Shown piece after piece: positions 13,001 to 25,700 of a DNA stretch of 64,000 bases; position 1 is the first letter of the stretch; each line of letters starts with the position of its first letter. The notes under the pieces were generated by a model that saw nothing but the letters and a program-made list of their open reading frames with translations, searched no databases and had not been told where the DNA came from. Source of the stretch: Fasciolopsis buskii (Eukaryota; Platyhelminthes; Trematoda; Plagiorchiida; Fasciolidae). The position numbers were made by a program, and so were the translations under genes. The stretch is from NCBI GenBank assembly GCA_008360955.1, contig LUCM01005710.1:84926-148925 (forward strand). Reading direction: 5' to 3'.

Positions 13001-15390
13001 TTCGTCGTATTAAGCCTATCTGCAGAGAAGTCATCTATCAGTAGGGGTCGATTGCTTGCGCTAGCGGACAGTAGCCGTGCAAATCAGTGACAGATAGATA
13101 CAACTGTCAGAAACTGCTGGCATATAGTGAGCAACCTGGATACATTTACTAGTCCCTTGTGCAATGGTAAATTTATTCACTGCCTTTTACTTTTGCCAGA
13201 CTCAATCACCTAATATGTAACTGACTGTGTATGGATTCGTTTATAAATTGTGCATCCCCTTTATGGGCTGTACTGTCGGTCATACGTTAATGACTGGAAA
13301 ATTTAACTCGGAGACTCGGAAGCTCGCAAACTTTGCTTGTTATATATGAACGTAATAAAACACGAGTTTTCATAGTTTCTTCACAGTCCGTTCAGGCGCA
13401 GCGGCTTGCTCTTTAGATAAACGATGGACCAATTATTCAACCGTGCTTTTCAATTACTCTTTTGTTAGTCACAATGGACTTTCGAGAAGAAATACAGCTC
13501 TGCGCATCGTTTTCCCCTATTGACTAGAGACATGAATAAGGTTTTATTATGAAGTCACTCAACAATGCAATGACAGACTTGGTTTGGGAAAAAGCTTGGC
13601 CCACTGGACTAGTCATTTACAACCCGATAGCATACCAGGGCAATATAACCTGGTTGACACAATTGATAGATTGAGTTGTTACAACAAAAAGTTAGCTTGA
13701 AGTTGTCGAAGACTTACTTGGATATACAAAAGAAACAATTAATTTTGAAATCTTGCTATTCTGTTGTGGAGATCTAGTATTATTCGCCTATAGAAAAAAT
13801 TCCCCTAAAGAAGTTACCTTTTCAGACTAATAAAAATCAGATAAATTATTCTTCGACTTTTTCAGAACATAATTCTAATAACATCACATGGCCTGCCGGT
13901 TAAGTGGAAATTGTGGTCTACGGTTTCATTTCTATATACTGTAATGGTAGCACTGTTTCTTCATCTAATCGTGCTCTAATGCCAAACGGCCTTTTTTTCA
14001 CCGTTTATCTCTCTGATACTAACAAGTGTGAACCCGTTTCATTCAGTAAGGCTTAAACTCACGGATGATGACCAGAAACAGGAAGTAAAAATAGTAAACC
14101 CTCCGTCAGACTTCGGGTATCCATGATGAAGTTTCTGCAATAAGTAGTCCTAGATAACATCTTGTTCACAATGTGCGAGACTGGTAAATATGCCTGCTAC
14201 TAAAAGTCCTGTGCGTGTCCAACGCGCTTTAGCATCAGATTCAGTTCGTGCTCATTTCCCGGTGAACACGATCTCACCTAGACTATTTAGCCCAATTTAT
14301 TCATCCTAGCACATGGTGCTTATGAGTACTACTCCAGAGGACAAATTTTCTTCCCTTCTAAGTCCCTACTTTTGATTGCCTCAATGAACTAGCAAATTGC
14401 GCGTGTTGTATTGTAAGGGCTTCTTTCGTACCGGATTCAAAGGTTCGATTATGCACCAAGATAATGGGACAAAAGGTTTTGGATGAGACACATGATTTTG
14501 AGCAGACACCAAGAGAATGATGCCTGTTCGTATCGAACGGCAGTATTGCTAGACAGCCTTTTTAAGTAGGCTATTAGAATGCAGCGGAAGCTAATAAGTC
14601 AAACAGCGAACGTGGAATAATCATTCATCGTGCACACACAAGAAAGGTAACCGGACGGATCAATATAAGACAACCGTTTCTCTGTGTGCTTTTGCCAGCA
14701 ATATTGTTTAAAGGTTTAATCTGGTTAATACTTGTCCGCAAATGTAGACAGAAGACACATTGTGTTAATAACTCTCAAAAAAGCCGAGAACTTTGCTTTT
14801 AAATCTCTTTTCAATCTATCCTCTAGGGAACTTTTTCTCGATATTATCAACACATGGGTGGTCATAAAGCAATGCAAATTCCGAAGAAAGTGCTTTGGAG
14901 GTCATAGAATTCAAGACCTGAATCATGAGTGGAAAAGTTGTGAAAATTTACACTGTCGGCTGATCATAACTGAATCTTTTTAGGTAAACGTTTCCTTCAT
15001 TCCTCTCTCTAATACCACTAGTTCAGTCCTCATATGCATGCCGTACAGGGCTTGTTTAAATTCGGATGAGATCGTTGGTGTAAGTTGTAGGGTGCATTTG
15101 CATCACTCGGGTCAGAGATCAACACCTCTGTCGTTAAACCGCACTGCTTACGCTAGTCGACAGTGTGGGCGAAAACGTTTGATGATAAAGTCAATTAAAA
15201 AGCTGGGTCAATTTAATTTGCTCAGTAACCAACCAGTGAGTTTTAATCATAGATGAACAATATATGCGATCTGATTTTGACTAATAAACAAATATTTTGT
15301 GTCAGCTCAACTTAGCTTTTCTATCTGCAGCTGGCGGGAACGGGCAATAGGAGCGATTGCCGACTTACGAGTTGAAATTGAAACAGGATT
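7097..15390. other. Over 8 kb without a supported gene
   Basis: Reading both strands I found only short frames (longest 103 codons at 7751-8062, 95 codons at 11052-11339), none with recognisable domains. There are no transposon motifs, RNA genes or notable simple repeats. A GT-rich patch lies near 9303-9332. This is most easily read as intergenic or intronic DNA. Confidence 0.5.
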
Positions 15391-15495
15391 TTCTGAGTAG
15401 CGAAGTATGGTGTCATTGATCAACGAATGAACCCACGGATAGCTTGCAGGCGTTTGGACTTGAAGGTTGGCGGTTCGAATCCTTCCACCGCCAGT
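15391..15495 (+). mobile_element. tRNA-derived SINE-like element
   Basis: The stretch carries an exact RNA polymerase III A box (TAGCGAAGTATGG, 15398-15410) and an exact B box (GGTTCGAATCC, 15472-15482), the internal promoter of tRNA genes. The boxes are 74 bases apart, more than in an ordinary tRNA. Four of five T-stem pairs form, but the bases that should make the acceptor stem (TTCTGAG and CACCGCC) do not pair. So it is not a working tRNA; a SINE head or tRNA pseudogene, perhaps from a long-variable-arm tRNA or one with an intron, is more likely. TGGCGG and CCGCCA around the B box can also form a small hairpin. Confidence 0.5.
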
Positions 15496-16294
15496 TAACT
15501 TCCTCACTCGGCAGCCATCTGTTATCCGGTTCGTCATTCCGGAGAATGATGTGCATTGTAGTTCCAGCAATTAAGAAAGTAAAAACAAAAAGAAGAATTT
15601 ACAACTTACCTTTTACTTGTGGCATCCATCTGATTCCATGGGTTTTAGGACACCAAAAACAGTGAGCACAAAATAAAATTACTGGATTTGATGTATATAA
15701 CTTAATGACGTTGAGTAACCTTTGGGTTTATACTGAAAAGAGAGATCCTTATGAGACATTATCGGTTTTTCTATACATACGTCTATCGTTTGCTACGGTT
15801 ATGCATCTGAATTCCCACTGCCAGTTGAAGTACTTGGAAAAGGAGCCTTGCAACATTTTGTGAATAGTAAGCAGTGATCTACCCAACGAATTAGTGAAGA
15901 AATAGAGCAGTTTTAGATGATCGGATGGTCATTGCGGAAACAGACCTTGTGTTTTTCCTAAACCAGCCACGGAAAGCATAAATTCGGTCTTGATCCAAGC
16001 ATAAAAAAGGGAGATTAAAACTCCCGGTATGTTGTCGAATGCTCTTTTGCTCCTCATTCAACGATCAGTACGCGTCCGTGCTGAATTTTATTTCAGTGAG
16101 CGATGAAGAAATTGTTCTTGCAGTAGTGATGCTGTGCTTTAATGCGCGTAATAAATTTTCCACCTCCTATTTAAGCACTGATTGAATTTTAGCAAAAAAG
16201 CTGATTGCTTCACTGCAGGAAAAATAAACTAATCTAGTGGTGAAGTAGACATAATCATTAAACTTCACGAAAACTAAAGTGTGATAGAGCCTGT
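15496..16294. other. No supported feature
   Basis: This may include the body of the SINE-like element, but I see no second copy in the window to set its end and no poly-A or simple-repeat tail that would mark it. Confidence 0.4.
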
Positions 16295-16503
16295 TGCTAC
16301 TACCACTACTATTATTATTGCAATGACTACTACTGTAACTTAAAGCAGGACTACTGGTACTGTTTTTGCTATTCCAAATAGGGCTGACATTACTAATAAT
16401 ACTACCCATACTATTGCCATTGAAAATGCTGATACCATTATTATTAATTCTGTTTTGATCACTAATGCTGCCACTAATGCCGTTACTAAAACTACTACCT
16501 AAC
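16295..16503. repeat. Degenerate ACT/ATT triplet tract
   Basis: About 200 bases are dominated by ACT, ATT and related triplets on the plus strand (TACTACCACTACTATTATTA type), interrupted by other sequence. It produces an Asn/Ser-rich minus-strand frame (16167-16505) which is a by-product of the repeat and not evidence of a gene. It looks like an old trinucleotide microsatellite broken up by substitutions. Confidence 0.7.
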
Positions 16504-19214
16504 ATGGTTCAAATGAAAGCTTTGCAGAAAACAGTGCCAGTTAGTGAGTATGTTTTTCACTTTATAGTCAGTAATTGCTAATAAAGGCGACCGCACCTTT
16601 CCATGCACCCCTTCGACACTGTTCTGGGGACGTTTTATGAAATTCCTAGCACAAAGCTTCACATTGATTCAACAGTTTTTGGTTACCAGCTTTTTACTGG
16701 AAAAAATAACTGATAACGTGGTATCAGTAACATGTGTCAAATGTTCATCATGACGTTACGGTATAATGCAGTGTTATTTTCCCTCTTCAGGCAATAAATA
16801 CAATGCGCTCGGGAGGACCAGTTGTACCCGCTCCACTCAACACAGAATTACTAATTGTTTTTGTGAAGCATCAAATACTGAACTTCAAAGTCTCAGATAG
16901 ATCAAAATAATCCTTTATATCACGCTAGATAACTAATGCAGGCAGACCGAAGTCACGAAAGAAAATTTCTAGGGTTTTAACTCTCAAAATACCAGTTTAT
17001 TTTTTTGATTCCCATAGGTTACAACGAAACACATCCAAAACTTTTAAATGCTCGTTTTTCGATCTCGTTTTACTCGGTTTGGGAAGGCAAAAGTGCCATT
17101 TCAGTGGAACTGCAGTCGCACCTGTTTAATCTGATCTTTCAATTCCAGACTTCAGGTGTTTAACAGCAGTTTATTTTATTAAAACTCGTGACCAGGTCGT
17201 TTACTTTCTGGGTTTAGTTCGAACCAGGCGGCAGATGGAAGAATCGGGGGTCTTCTAACTAAAAAGCTGATGACTACTGAAAAGCATGTGGTTGAGAGAT
17301 ACGGTTGAGTAATGCAATTAGAACCTAAATTTCCACGGGGTTTGGCTGATTTAAGCCTTTATGCAAATTCTTGTCATCACACTAATAGACTCTGACTGCA
17401 ATTATGTTTGCTAACTGAAGGTCTTCCTTTACCGTATATTATTACCTAGATGGTTACTCAATAAAGATTTAAAAAATAGGTCTTCTAATAAAAAAATGGA
17501 AAGGAAAACAGCTACCACTGAAAGAATTTACGTCGAATTCGTAAAAAATGACATTTTCAGATATATTGGGGAGTTCGTATGTGATCAGGCAATCGATCTT
17601 TTGTCCCATCGGTGAAAACAAAACAAATTCTCGGCCCACTCACGTCGCCGTGACAGCATTGTGATCATGTTACCGTTTCTGTTGAATGGAATCTGAGCGG
17701 AAGTCAGATGAATGTCCCGTGGGAAATCTCCAACACTCCGGTCGGATTTTGCTATCTCACTTCTGTCATTCGCGGCGGGGTTTCGCATCGCACGACTCTA
17801 TTTTGACGAATTACTCAGCTCATTGTGTAAGCAATTCGTCCAGGACAAAATATGTTAGTTTGGATGGTTATTCTAGGACCAAAAAGGGCGTAATACTTTG
17901 CAAAACCCTTTCCACATGACTTTCCGCATTTCAATGGGTATATTTTTCCCGAATTCGCAATTGCTTGATTCTTAATAACAATTTTGCGGAGAATCTTCAA
18001 ACAAAAAAGAGACATAACTGAACGGATAGTTTGACATGAAGGTCTGGTTCTATCCACGGATACTGAGTAACTGTTGAAAATCTCCAAAGAGTTAGACTCT
18101 TTTCAGGAGACACTTGGGCTTAACTAGTTATGTGTGGACATAAATTTTATCATAACGTATTAACGGGTTTACTGACCTAAGTAAGTCACACACACGTTTA
18201 CCGAAATCCAGTTAGGTATTTTTAGCATATCTCATGCAGCCTTTGAATCAGAATGCACTACGAGACATCATTTTCAAGTTTCCACCGGCGTTCCTTATTT
18301 CTGGTAACCTGATAAAAACCTTTTTTTGTAGTTATTCGATATTAGGTTTGGGTTTCTTGTTATATTCTTTAATTTGCCTGCCCGACGTACCGAGCATGAA
18401 ATAGCGGTCAAGCAAACAGATATCGGAAAATTTCCCCACAGCATTTTCGATATCTACATCTGCATTTTTGATAGTACTTTTTTCGTTTAGTGTCCAAGGC
18501 AAAGGTTGTGTCGTCAAGTTAAATCGTCTGTTTTGTTTCAGTGTTCATGCTGCCTTGGCGACAGGATGCCTGACATGAAGGTTGGTACGACACGTCCGGG
18601 TCACTGTTCATAATCAGAGTAATCTATAAAAGAATCACAACTCTCAGTGCTTCATTGGCCTATGCATCCGTGAATTTGTGCTTCCCGCAAAGAACTGGGA
18701 GAAGTTAAGTACCTTCATGAGTGACTCTTGAGGGTCGGTCATGATAAATTAGTTTGGTTTTAGTTCGGTTTATAGTTCGATTTTAGCCGGATTATCATGA
18801 AAACGTTCTAAAACTGTATTATACACCAAACTATTTTCATTTTCTAGAGTCCTTAACTAGGAGTTAGTTGTTCTCAGGCAAATAAAATTTGCAGCTTTTG
18901 CCTAAAAATGTATGAAAACCACTGTGAATGGGCATGTTAGCAAGCTTACATTTTTAGCCTGCATTTTACCTCAAAGAAGAAAGCAGTAGCAGTCACTGGA
19001 AGTTAGGAAACTCGAATTTTGTCTCTCGGCCACTTTCGGCTGGTTTAAGGAAAAAGTCATACCGAAGTTCATTTTGGTACAGCAAGAAAGAAAAACAAAT
19101 TATGAATTATTATCCCATAGTCGAAGTTTTCTGACCAGAAGTGATTGCCATCAACGATAAACAGCTGTACAATTCTTTGGTGATAATCAGCTTCGAATTA
19201 GATTTACGTGTTGT
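16504..19214. other. No supported feature
   Basis: AT-rich, only short frames (up to 90 codons). No domain, splice pair or repeat family recognised. Confidence 0.5.
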
Positions 19215-19433
19215 GGAGTAAATTGTGAATGATGTGATGTTAATAACAGCGTTGTTGGTAGATATAATTCGCCAACTTTTCGACTATTGTGGATAGTCTG
19301 TTTCATAATTGCAAAAATTGCTCTGAGAAATACTGCCCATAGTAGCCAAAACGTCCACTAACAGCGTTATTATATTAACATATCATCGTTCACAATAAAA
19401 AACCATACATGGCGCATCGTCTTTCGCGGATCA
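19215..19433. mobile_element. Inverted pair of Penelope-like element tails (foldback)
   Basis: The plus-strand half (about 19311-19433) resembles the 3' non-coding tail of the PLE copy at 48030-48165: GCAAA, TGAG, ACTnCCCA, AACATATCAT, TTCACAAT and ACATGGCGCAT occur in the same order. The left half (about 19215-19312), read on the minus strand, shows the same series (GACTATCCACAATAGTCG, GGCGAATTATAT, ATCATTCACAAT) and also matches the tail of the PLE copy at 21050-21120. The two halves are imperfect inverted repeats joined around TTGCAAAAATTGC. No coding part is attached. PLEs are known to carry terminal repeats in varied arrangements, so this may be a remnant of a rearranged insertion. Confidence 0.65.
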
Positions 19434-21049
19434 AATTTTCTATTTGAGAAACCAAATCTACTATTGCAGTAGATTAAGTAGTCAAACGTTGTTGGCCATC
19501 GGGAAAAACAAACAAACTCACTTCCGTTGATTCATGTTTGTTGTAATGCAACAGATTATATAACTAAAATTGAAGACTTCAACGAAGAAAAAAGATAGCA
19601 GAGGCTCCGAGATTCACAATTGCTGCGATGACTGGTTATCTGAAAAATCGATGTTGAAGAATTGTCACAGACTCTCAGTTATCTGTCTACTTCTGTCCCG
19701 TGGTGCGCGGTGGACCAGAGGAGATCAGGTTTTTGAGCATCCAAGGGAGAGCTGGTGGTGGAATGAGAAGACAAATAGCGCCCGCCTCCACTTTGCCCAA
19801 GGCTCGGCTTCTCCCTGGTCTAGATAGTCAACCCTAAATTTTATATTGGGATGAAATTCATATTCTCCAAAAGATATTGTGGGATATTTCAAACGGCTCC
19901 GTTGTTTACTTGTACGTAGGCTTCTTACAGGAAAATCATCCTCGCGGGAGTCGACCACTGACAGCAACGGTAAGTGGCCAATAGTTTTCGGGTGATACAT
20001 GGTGTGATCTTGAGGTTCAACAAAACCGCAGGAAAAATTGCTCAGCCAGCTCACTGGGAACAAAGTTCAGCCCACAACCATTTGTCAAGTTCACTTCGGA
20101 CTAGACGAAAGTGCCCTGCCGTTGATACATAAGATGAACGGAACAATTGTGCAACGCTTCTAAGGTTTCCTAGTGAGCATCTGGTTGTCGGCATTGCGTA
20201 TCAGATCATCTGACTGGACAAGCAAATATTCCACCTGTCGAAACTAAGAAGTAGTCTGTTGGTAGAAACCTGATTTGAGGAGACTAAAAAAACTCTTCAA
20301 AACGAGTGGATCAATCAGGGCTTCTGGAAATCACTGTGGTGACATATGTGGGCCTTTCTCTCTCTCACATATACATATACACAAAAGCATGCTTTGAAGC
20401 AATTACGGATGACAATTTATTTCGTCCTAATTTGAGAAGAAACATCTGGATGACCCATTAATTCTTCATGTCAACACACTGATTTACCAAAATCGAAAAC
20501 TAATCTCCTTTCAAACAAATGAACCATAAATAGTGAAATGTATTCACAGATTGGAAGTACCCTGCAAAAATTGCGATAGATTTCTAAAAGATTCCCAGCT
20601 GTTTTCAACCTGCCGATCGATATTTACCGGGATTTATTGTCACCTATAATTTGTATTTCCAAGGGCGGAGATGAGAATTTTCAAAATGTACTCAGTTGGC
20701 AATTCACCATCTTGGAAGTGGTCATCTGATTCATCCTGTTACTTACCGCTTACAGAGCTGACGAAGGATCTTTTGCCCAAGAGCACAGAAAACTTATAGG
20801 TCCACATTAGGTTGATGAGGCTTTAGAGTTTGACTGGTCGGCATGGAACCACCGATTATGCACGATAAAACCAGTTTTTCTTCTACAACCAAAGAATACT
20901 GGCCGATAAAACTTTGGCGAATTGAGTTTGAGTGAAATAACCTCTGCCGCACTGAAGAGTTCAATAAATCATCAAGTCATTGCACTAAATCAGGCTGTGA
21001 TTGATAATAAAAGATGAAAAAGATAAAATAGTTGATAAGGCAACTTTAA
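19434..21049. other. No supported feature
   Basis: Short frames only. A GC-richer patch at 19680-19820 has overlapping frames on both strands but no recognisable product. A short TC/CA/TA-rich patch lies at 20355-20385. Confidence 0.5.
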
Positions 21050-21241
21050 TTGTGGATGTAATTCACCAATCTTTTCGATTGCCGTGTGCAGTCTTTCACA
21101 AGGCAAATTTTACAATCAAATAACTGAGGGGACGTCACATGCCAACTGACGTTTAGTTATCTCTGTGTGCGTGTATTTTGAACCGTGTGACGGGTGAGAA
21201 GTTAGTTGGCCTTCACGTCACGCGCCGCCGCGGTGGTGAGG

Positions 21242-21643
21242 TCAGCTAACGTGGTGACCTTTTGAATGTTTGTTTCTCAAAGATGTTAGGGCTGTCCATA
21301 TCTCAGAAATCTCTGCCCCGTCGTTCCTATTGATGCATGTGGGGTGGGCGCTTATCGCCAGAACCACGGCAAATTTTCGTTCAGTGCAGGCACTGAATCC
21401 ACGTTAGAGTACCTTTGTGTTTTCATAATCTATGTTATGTCCCTCTGCCATGGCATGCAGAGCGATGGCTGAATTACGCTCAAGCTTTGATAAGACTGCC
21501 TTGTCCGAAGTTCTGCACCTTTCTTTCCTTTTGTGTTCTGTTACTCGTGTCATCAGTTGTCTGCTGGTTTGTCCAGTGTATTCTGCTAGGCATTCCTTGC
21601 AATTGATTTTGTAGATGCAGTTATTTTGGTTTTGTACACCGAT
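21242..21643 (-). pseudogene. PLE GIY-YIG endonuclease domain, copy 1
   Basis: This domain nicks DNA for PLE insertion. In the same frame as the reverse transcriptase C-terminus, just after the TAA at 21644, comes NCIYKINCKECLAEYTGQTSRQ. Here IYK and YTGQT stand for the GIY and YIG halves, and the paired cysteines in between are typical of PLEs. Then follow RVTEHKRK, SAIALHAMAEGHNIDYENTKVL, a TAA at 21404-21406, and FSACTERKF with an acidic and polar tail (GAEISEIWTALTS) to a TGA at 21242-21244. Apart from the two stops the frame is intact. The isoleucine of YIG is threonine here but isoleucine in copy 2. Confidence 0.85.
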
Positions 21644-22630
21644 TTAATCTTTAGCCTTCGATAAATGGCGCCTCAAAGTACCATCCATCCGGAAGAAAGT
21701 GTGAGTATCAAAGTCCCTGAGGACGTTTCTTATTGCTTCCGAAGTACCCGATCTGTACGAAATTCCGACCGGGGCTGTTTTCTTTTTTCTTTCATTCTTC
21801 GTCTTGGTTGTTGACAAGCAAGTTTTCAGTTGTTTTCTCATGAGGCGTGGCGGATAGTGATTATGTTGCAAGATGTCGTCTAGAAGTCTTAGTTCTTCTT
21901 TATGTTTGGTATCATTACTGCATAGCTTTTTAACTCTGTTGGTTAACGAGGAAATGAGTGTTCGGTTCACGCATTGTGGATGAGCTGAATTGAAGTGCAA
22001 ATACCTATCCGAATGTGTATGGTTTTCTGTGAATGCTGATGTTGAATGTTCGGGATCCATTTACTTTCAACCAGCTGTCTAGGAAGCTGATGACTCTGTT
22101 GTTAAATTTTATGGGTCTACACTGCCCAAAGGGAAATTGAAGAAAACTATCCTTTTGTGCTGACTTGATGATTGCATATGTATCGTCCATATACCGTACG
22201 CACAAACTTGGGGGGTGAATAAAAGTCATTAAAGCCTTTGATTCAACAGAGTGTAGGAAAAGGTTTGCTGCAGTGGGGGACATGGGCAATCCCATGGCCA
22301 CGGCACCCGTTTATTTGCCCAAATGATGTTTGAAATCGAAGTATGTTGATGTGAGGCAAAGTTATATACCTCTGATAACTTCTGATGGTGCTACTACAGT
22401 TCGTTCTAAGGAAGTGTTCGATATTAGCAATGAACTTAAATGTTTAGTCTGTATTGGGTTCACTCGTGCATAAGGAGACCACATCAAAACTCACAGCAAC
22501 TCCATCGTTTTCTAGTCCACTGAAATATCTTGTCAGTTTGTACCTTTCACAAGACGTGCAATCTACAGTAAGACGAATGGATGCACCCAGTTTATGGATT
22601 TTTGTTAAACCGTAAAATCTCCTTGGTTCG
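21644..22630 (-). pseudogene. PLE reverse transcriptase, broken
   Basis: PLE reverse transcriptases copy RNA using a target-site primer and are related to telomerase. Motifs read in order on the minus strand are FYGLTKIHK (about 22593-22620), VDCTSC with RYKLTRYF, SFDVVSL (about 22471-22491, holding the first catalytic aspartate), STYFDFKHHL, an in-frame stop at 22311-22313, GLPMSPTAANLF and YMDD at 22182-22193 (second catalytic motif). Near 22010 the frame shifts inside the HRKPYT...DRYLHFNSAHP region typical of the PLE thumb, and the following 138-codon frame runs to a TAA at 21644-21646. There are several breaks between FYGL and FDFKHHL. The motif set is diagnostic. Confidence 0.85.
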
Positions 22631-22760
22631 CTAGGCTTCGGCCTTTTTGATACACTCCTTACTTCGTTCGATCTTGAAGTCTGGTAAGAATTTGTAATGT
22701 TTTGGTCATCAGTTTATCTCTGGTTATGTTGCGTGACAAGAAAAGTTTTGATCTCTCACT

Positions 22761-25700
22761 ATTCTGTGTTAAAGTTTTGATTTTTGAAACGTTTGATGAT
22801 AGCCGATACTTTCCGAAATTTGTTCCACACTCGGGAAAATCATATTTTTCGTTAGTTCATTAGTTCGTAAGCCACAGCAAAAATCACTAATTTTTATTTT
22901 GGATCTACTTTCCGTTTAATATGTACCGGTATTGGTATTTCAATTTTGGGTGAAAGCTAGACAATCATCAAACATAGAACACATTTCATACAAAAGGACT
23001 CGAGCTACTTTCAGTCAAATCAGGTTTAATTGTACCAGAGAAGTACGCAGTAATGTGTATCGTCAACACAATAGTTTACGGACTGCCAACCAAATGTCTA
23101 AAGCGTCAGGTAAGTTAGATTTGCCCAGAGCTCAGTCATTATTGGGGATTAGTGAAAGGATCTCGAGATCAACTAGTCTCCCGCGAACTAAGAAGAAGAA
23201 CGATCAAATGTAGAGCAAAGGTCATTTACCCGAATAGCAAACGCGAGGAATGCTACTACCGGCTACTTGGCTGCTGTCTGCGAGTCCTAATTGACCAAAA
23301 GCGTAAAAAGAACAGGCGTCAAATCCTTTATTTGGAGTTGACAAATCTTTCAGACTACCGCAACTTTCAGTTAACAATACCATTTTCTAAGAGAATCACA
23401 ACTAACTTTTCTTACCGAGGACAACACTTAATCACTGCTCCCAAAAGTTATGAAATGTACACCTAATAACCAAGTTTTAAGTGCTCAACGTTTACACTAC
23501 TAGTCAACTGTTGAGCAGAATTTATCCACATATTTTGTGATGTATCAATTTTAATGAGTATCCCTCATTTTTGTCCATTGATCTCGTTCCCTGTGGCCTT
23601 AATTAGTTCCAGTCCCTCTAAGAAGGGGTATTTTTTTCCGACTTAGGTTAATAATGTTGAATGCCGTCTATTGTATTTGCCGGCTTCCACTGGAAAGCTA
23701 TTTTCGAAAATTTACGGATGCTTTCATTCCCGTTAATTGTCTGATATTTGTGATTAACTGTTTGGTCGATACGAGTCGAAGCCACGCAGTAAAAGTTCGT
23801 TTGCCAACTGGTGGATATAATCCGGTGTTAGATGTTTCATTGCTAAGATTTCTCAAGTGCTAGACGTAACCTCTTCTCCATGCAAAACTACCTGGTCATG
23901 AAGACAAATTATCTACAAACGATGAGTTTCCCTGTGCGCACGTGCCTTCCTTCGAACATTACTATGCCAACAACTGATTTTCGATGGCGCTGTCAACTCA
24001 TGGCTTTACGGAACGCTGAATAGTCGTCCATCTGTAAATTTCGTAGCTGCGGAAATGAGTTATTTCTCTGTCTTTCGATGAAAAGTCAGTTGGTAGTTTT
24101 TAGGTCCTTAAGGAACAAAAATCCTGTTCGACAATCCAGTTTCACTTTAACATGATTGTGAAGCCTTTGTGGATCAAGACAGCAAGGCTGCCGCTTGATT
24201 AATGTGGCGAATGTCAATTCATTGTTTTGAAATAGCCTGAAAATCTACATGCACAACGAGGCAAGCACAAAAAGATTGGGCAGAGCCACTTGGCGGGATG
24301 AGAAACATTGGCGATTGGAGAGCAACTTATTCCCCACAGACGGAGGAAGCTCCCATTTACTCTAATCTGGCGTCCATTAACTGGTGGTTTCGAAATCGAA
24401 AACTTGATTGTTTCGTTATATCTATTCAGTAAATCGTCCGGCAAATGGGACCAGCTGTTGACTGAACAAAAACGAATCAATTCATCAAATTTCCACTCAT
24501 GTATAATCATACATGTCAGTTCATAATGCTTTCCCTCTTGGTTGTTTACGTTTTGAGAGAGTAAAACTGTCAAATCACGTCCAGGCACAGTTTTATCTGC
24601 ATCTCCTGAAGGTTGATTAGAACACGAACTGATTGCAAAGTCGTAATTGCATTCGTGATAAAAACATTTTTAACAAACCTATCCCGTTTTCTCAAATCCA
24701 AATGACTTAGTCAATTTTTTGAATTAGTTGCATGTTCACTTCATTTAAATCAGTTCATTTTACTTTTGTGGTCGTCCCTAAAACATCTAAAATTGATCGG
24801 AATTTCTTTCACACTGATGCTAGCCACATTTGTGAGACCACGTTATCCTCACAGCATATAAAACTATGGTGCAGACATAGCAGTAGCGTATGGCTGTTTA
24901 AGACACGGAACTGATTAGGCAACAGTTAAATTGAACAGAATAAAAAACTGTATTTGTGACTATCAGGTGAGAATATCATTTTTGGTGAAGCCGACTGAGA
25001 TAAATTACCTTTGTGCTGGCCACTTTATAAGTCAACTCTTCAGCCTCCACTCCAACCACTTTGGGAACAACTCTTTTGAGTGCGATGGGAATTCGGATCC
25101 ATGCTGAAGACAGTCTGTAAAAGAATATTGGATATTAACTCGAAAGAAGTCTCTAGCAGCGGTCGTTTGTGCATTCAATCTTATTATGAAGTAAGAAGAC
25201 AAGAACAATATTTTCCATACAAAAAAAGAAAACAGCTTTCTTTTCGTGATCGTCTGGGATGATAAGGATGTTGAATAAGTTATTTCTGTCTGACTCGTGT
25301 ACCGTGCATTCTAACTGACTGAGTTGTTCGAAAATTTACTGGCAAAAGAGATCAACGACAAATAACTTGCGCACATATGCAGATCTACCGAAAACCTTGA
25401 CAATCAGTGAACCGTGAGCAAGTCGCCTCGTGCCTCATGGTTCGAACTAAGAAATAATGACAAAGCTTGGTAGTATTGTATTCTATTCAAGGAAAGAGGA
25501 CTAGGATTTCCTTCCTAACCAGTCAAGATACATCAGAATTTGTCTGGAAAAACCCATTTGGTACTGCTTTCGAGGTAATTACGGGGAAAAAATTGAGTTG
25601 CCGGTTTCTACTGACGAGGAAGGACGGTAGGCCCTACTCCAAACACGATATGCATAGGATTCAGCAATGCGCCCACTCATCTCGAGTCTTAATTTCTCTG

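Larger units (their letters stand above)
21050..22760 (-). mobile_element. Penelope-like retroelement, copy 1
   Basis: On the minus strand a PLE-type reverse transcriptase is followed by a GIY-YIG endonuclease and a non-coding tail, the order that defines the Penelope-like class. The 3' end is placed near 21050, where similarity with the other PLE tails stops. The 5' end is uncertain: reverse-transcriptase-like residues (KLFLSRNITRDKLMT) can be traced to about 22740. Stops and frameshifts make it inactive. The part from about 22025 down to the tail is matched very closely by the plus-strand copy at 47140-48165. Confidence 0.85.

Noticed and set aside
19215..22760. Hammerhead ribozyme in the PLE terminal regions
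   Set aside because: PLEs of several animals carry hammerhead motifs, so I looked for CTGATGA followed by a paired stem and GAAA on both strands. The CTGATGA words I found (including ACTGATGACACG in the endonuclease) lack the rest of the core.
24214..24588. 124-codon minus-strand frame
   Set aside because: Length expected by chance, no splice sites or domain, overlapped by another frame on the plus strand.
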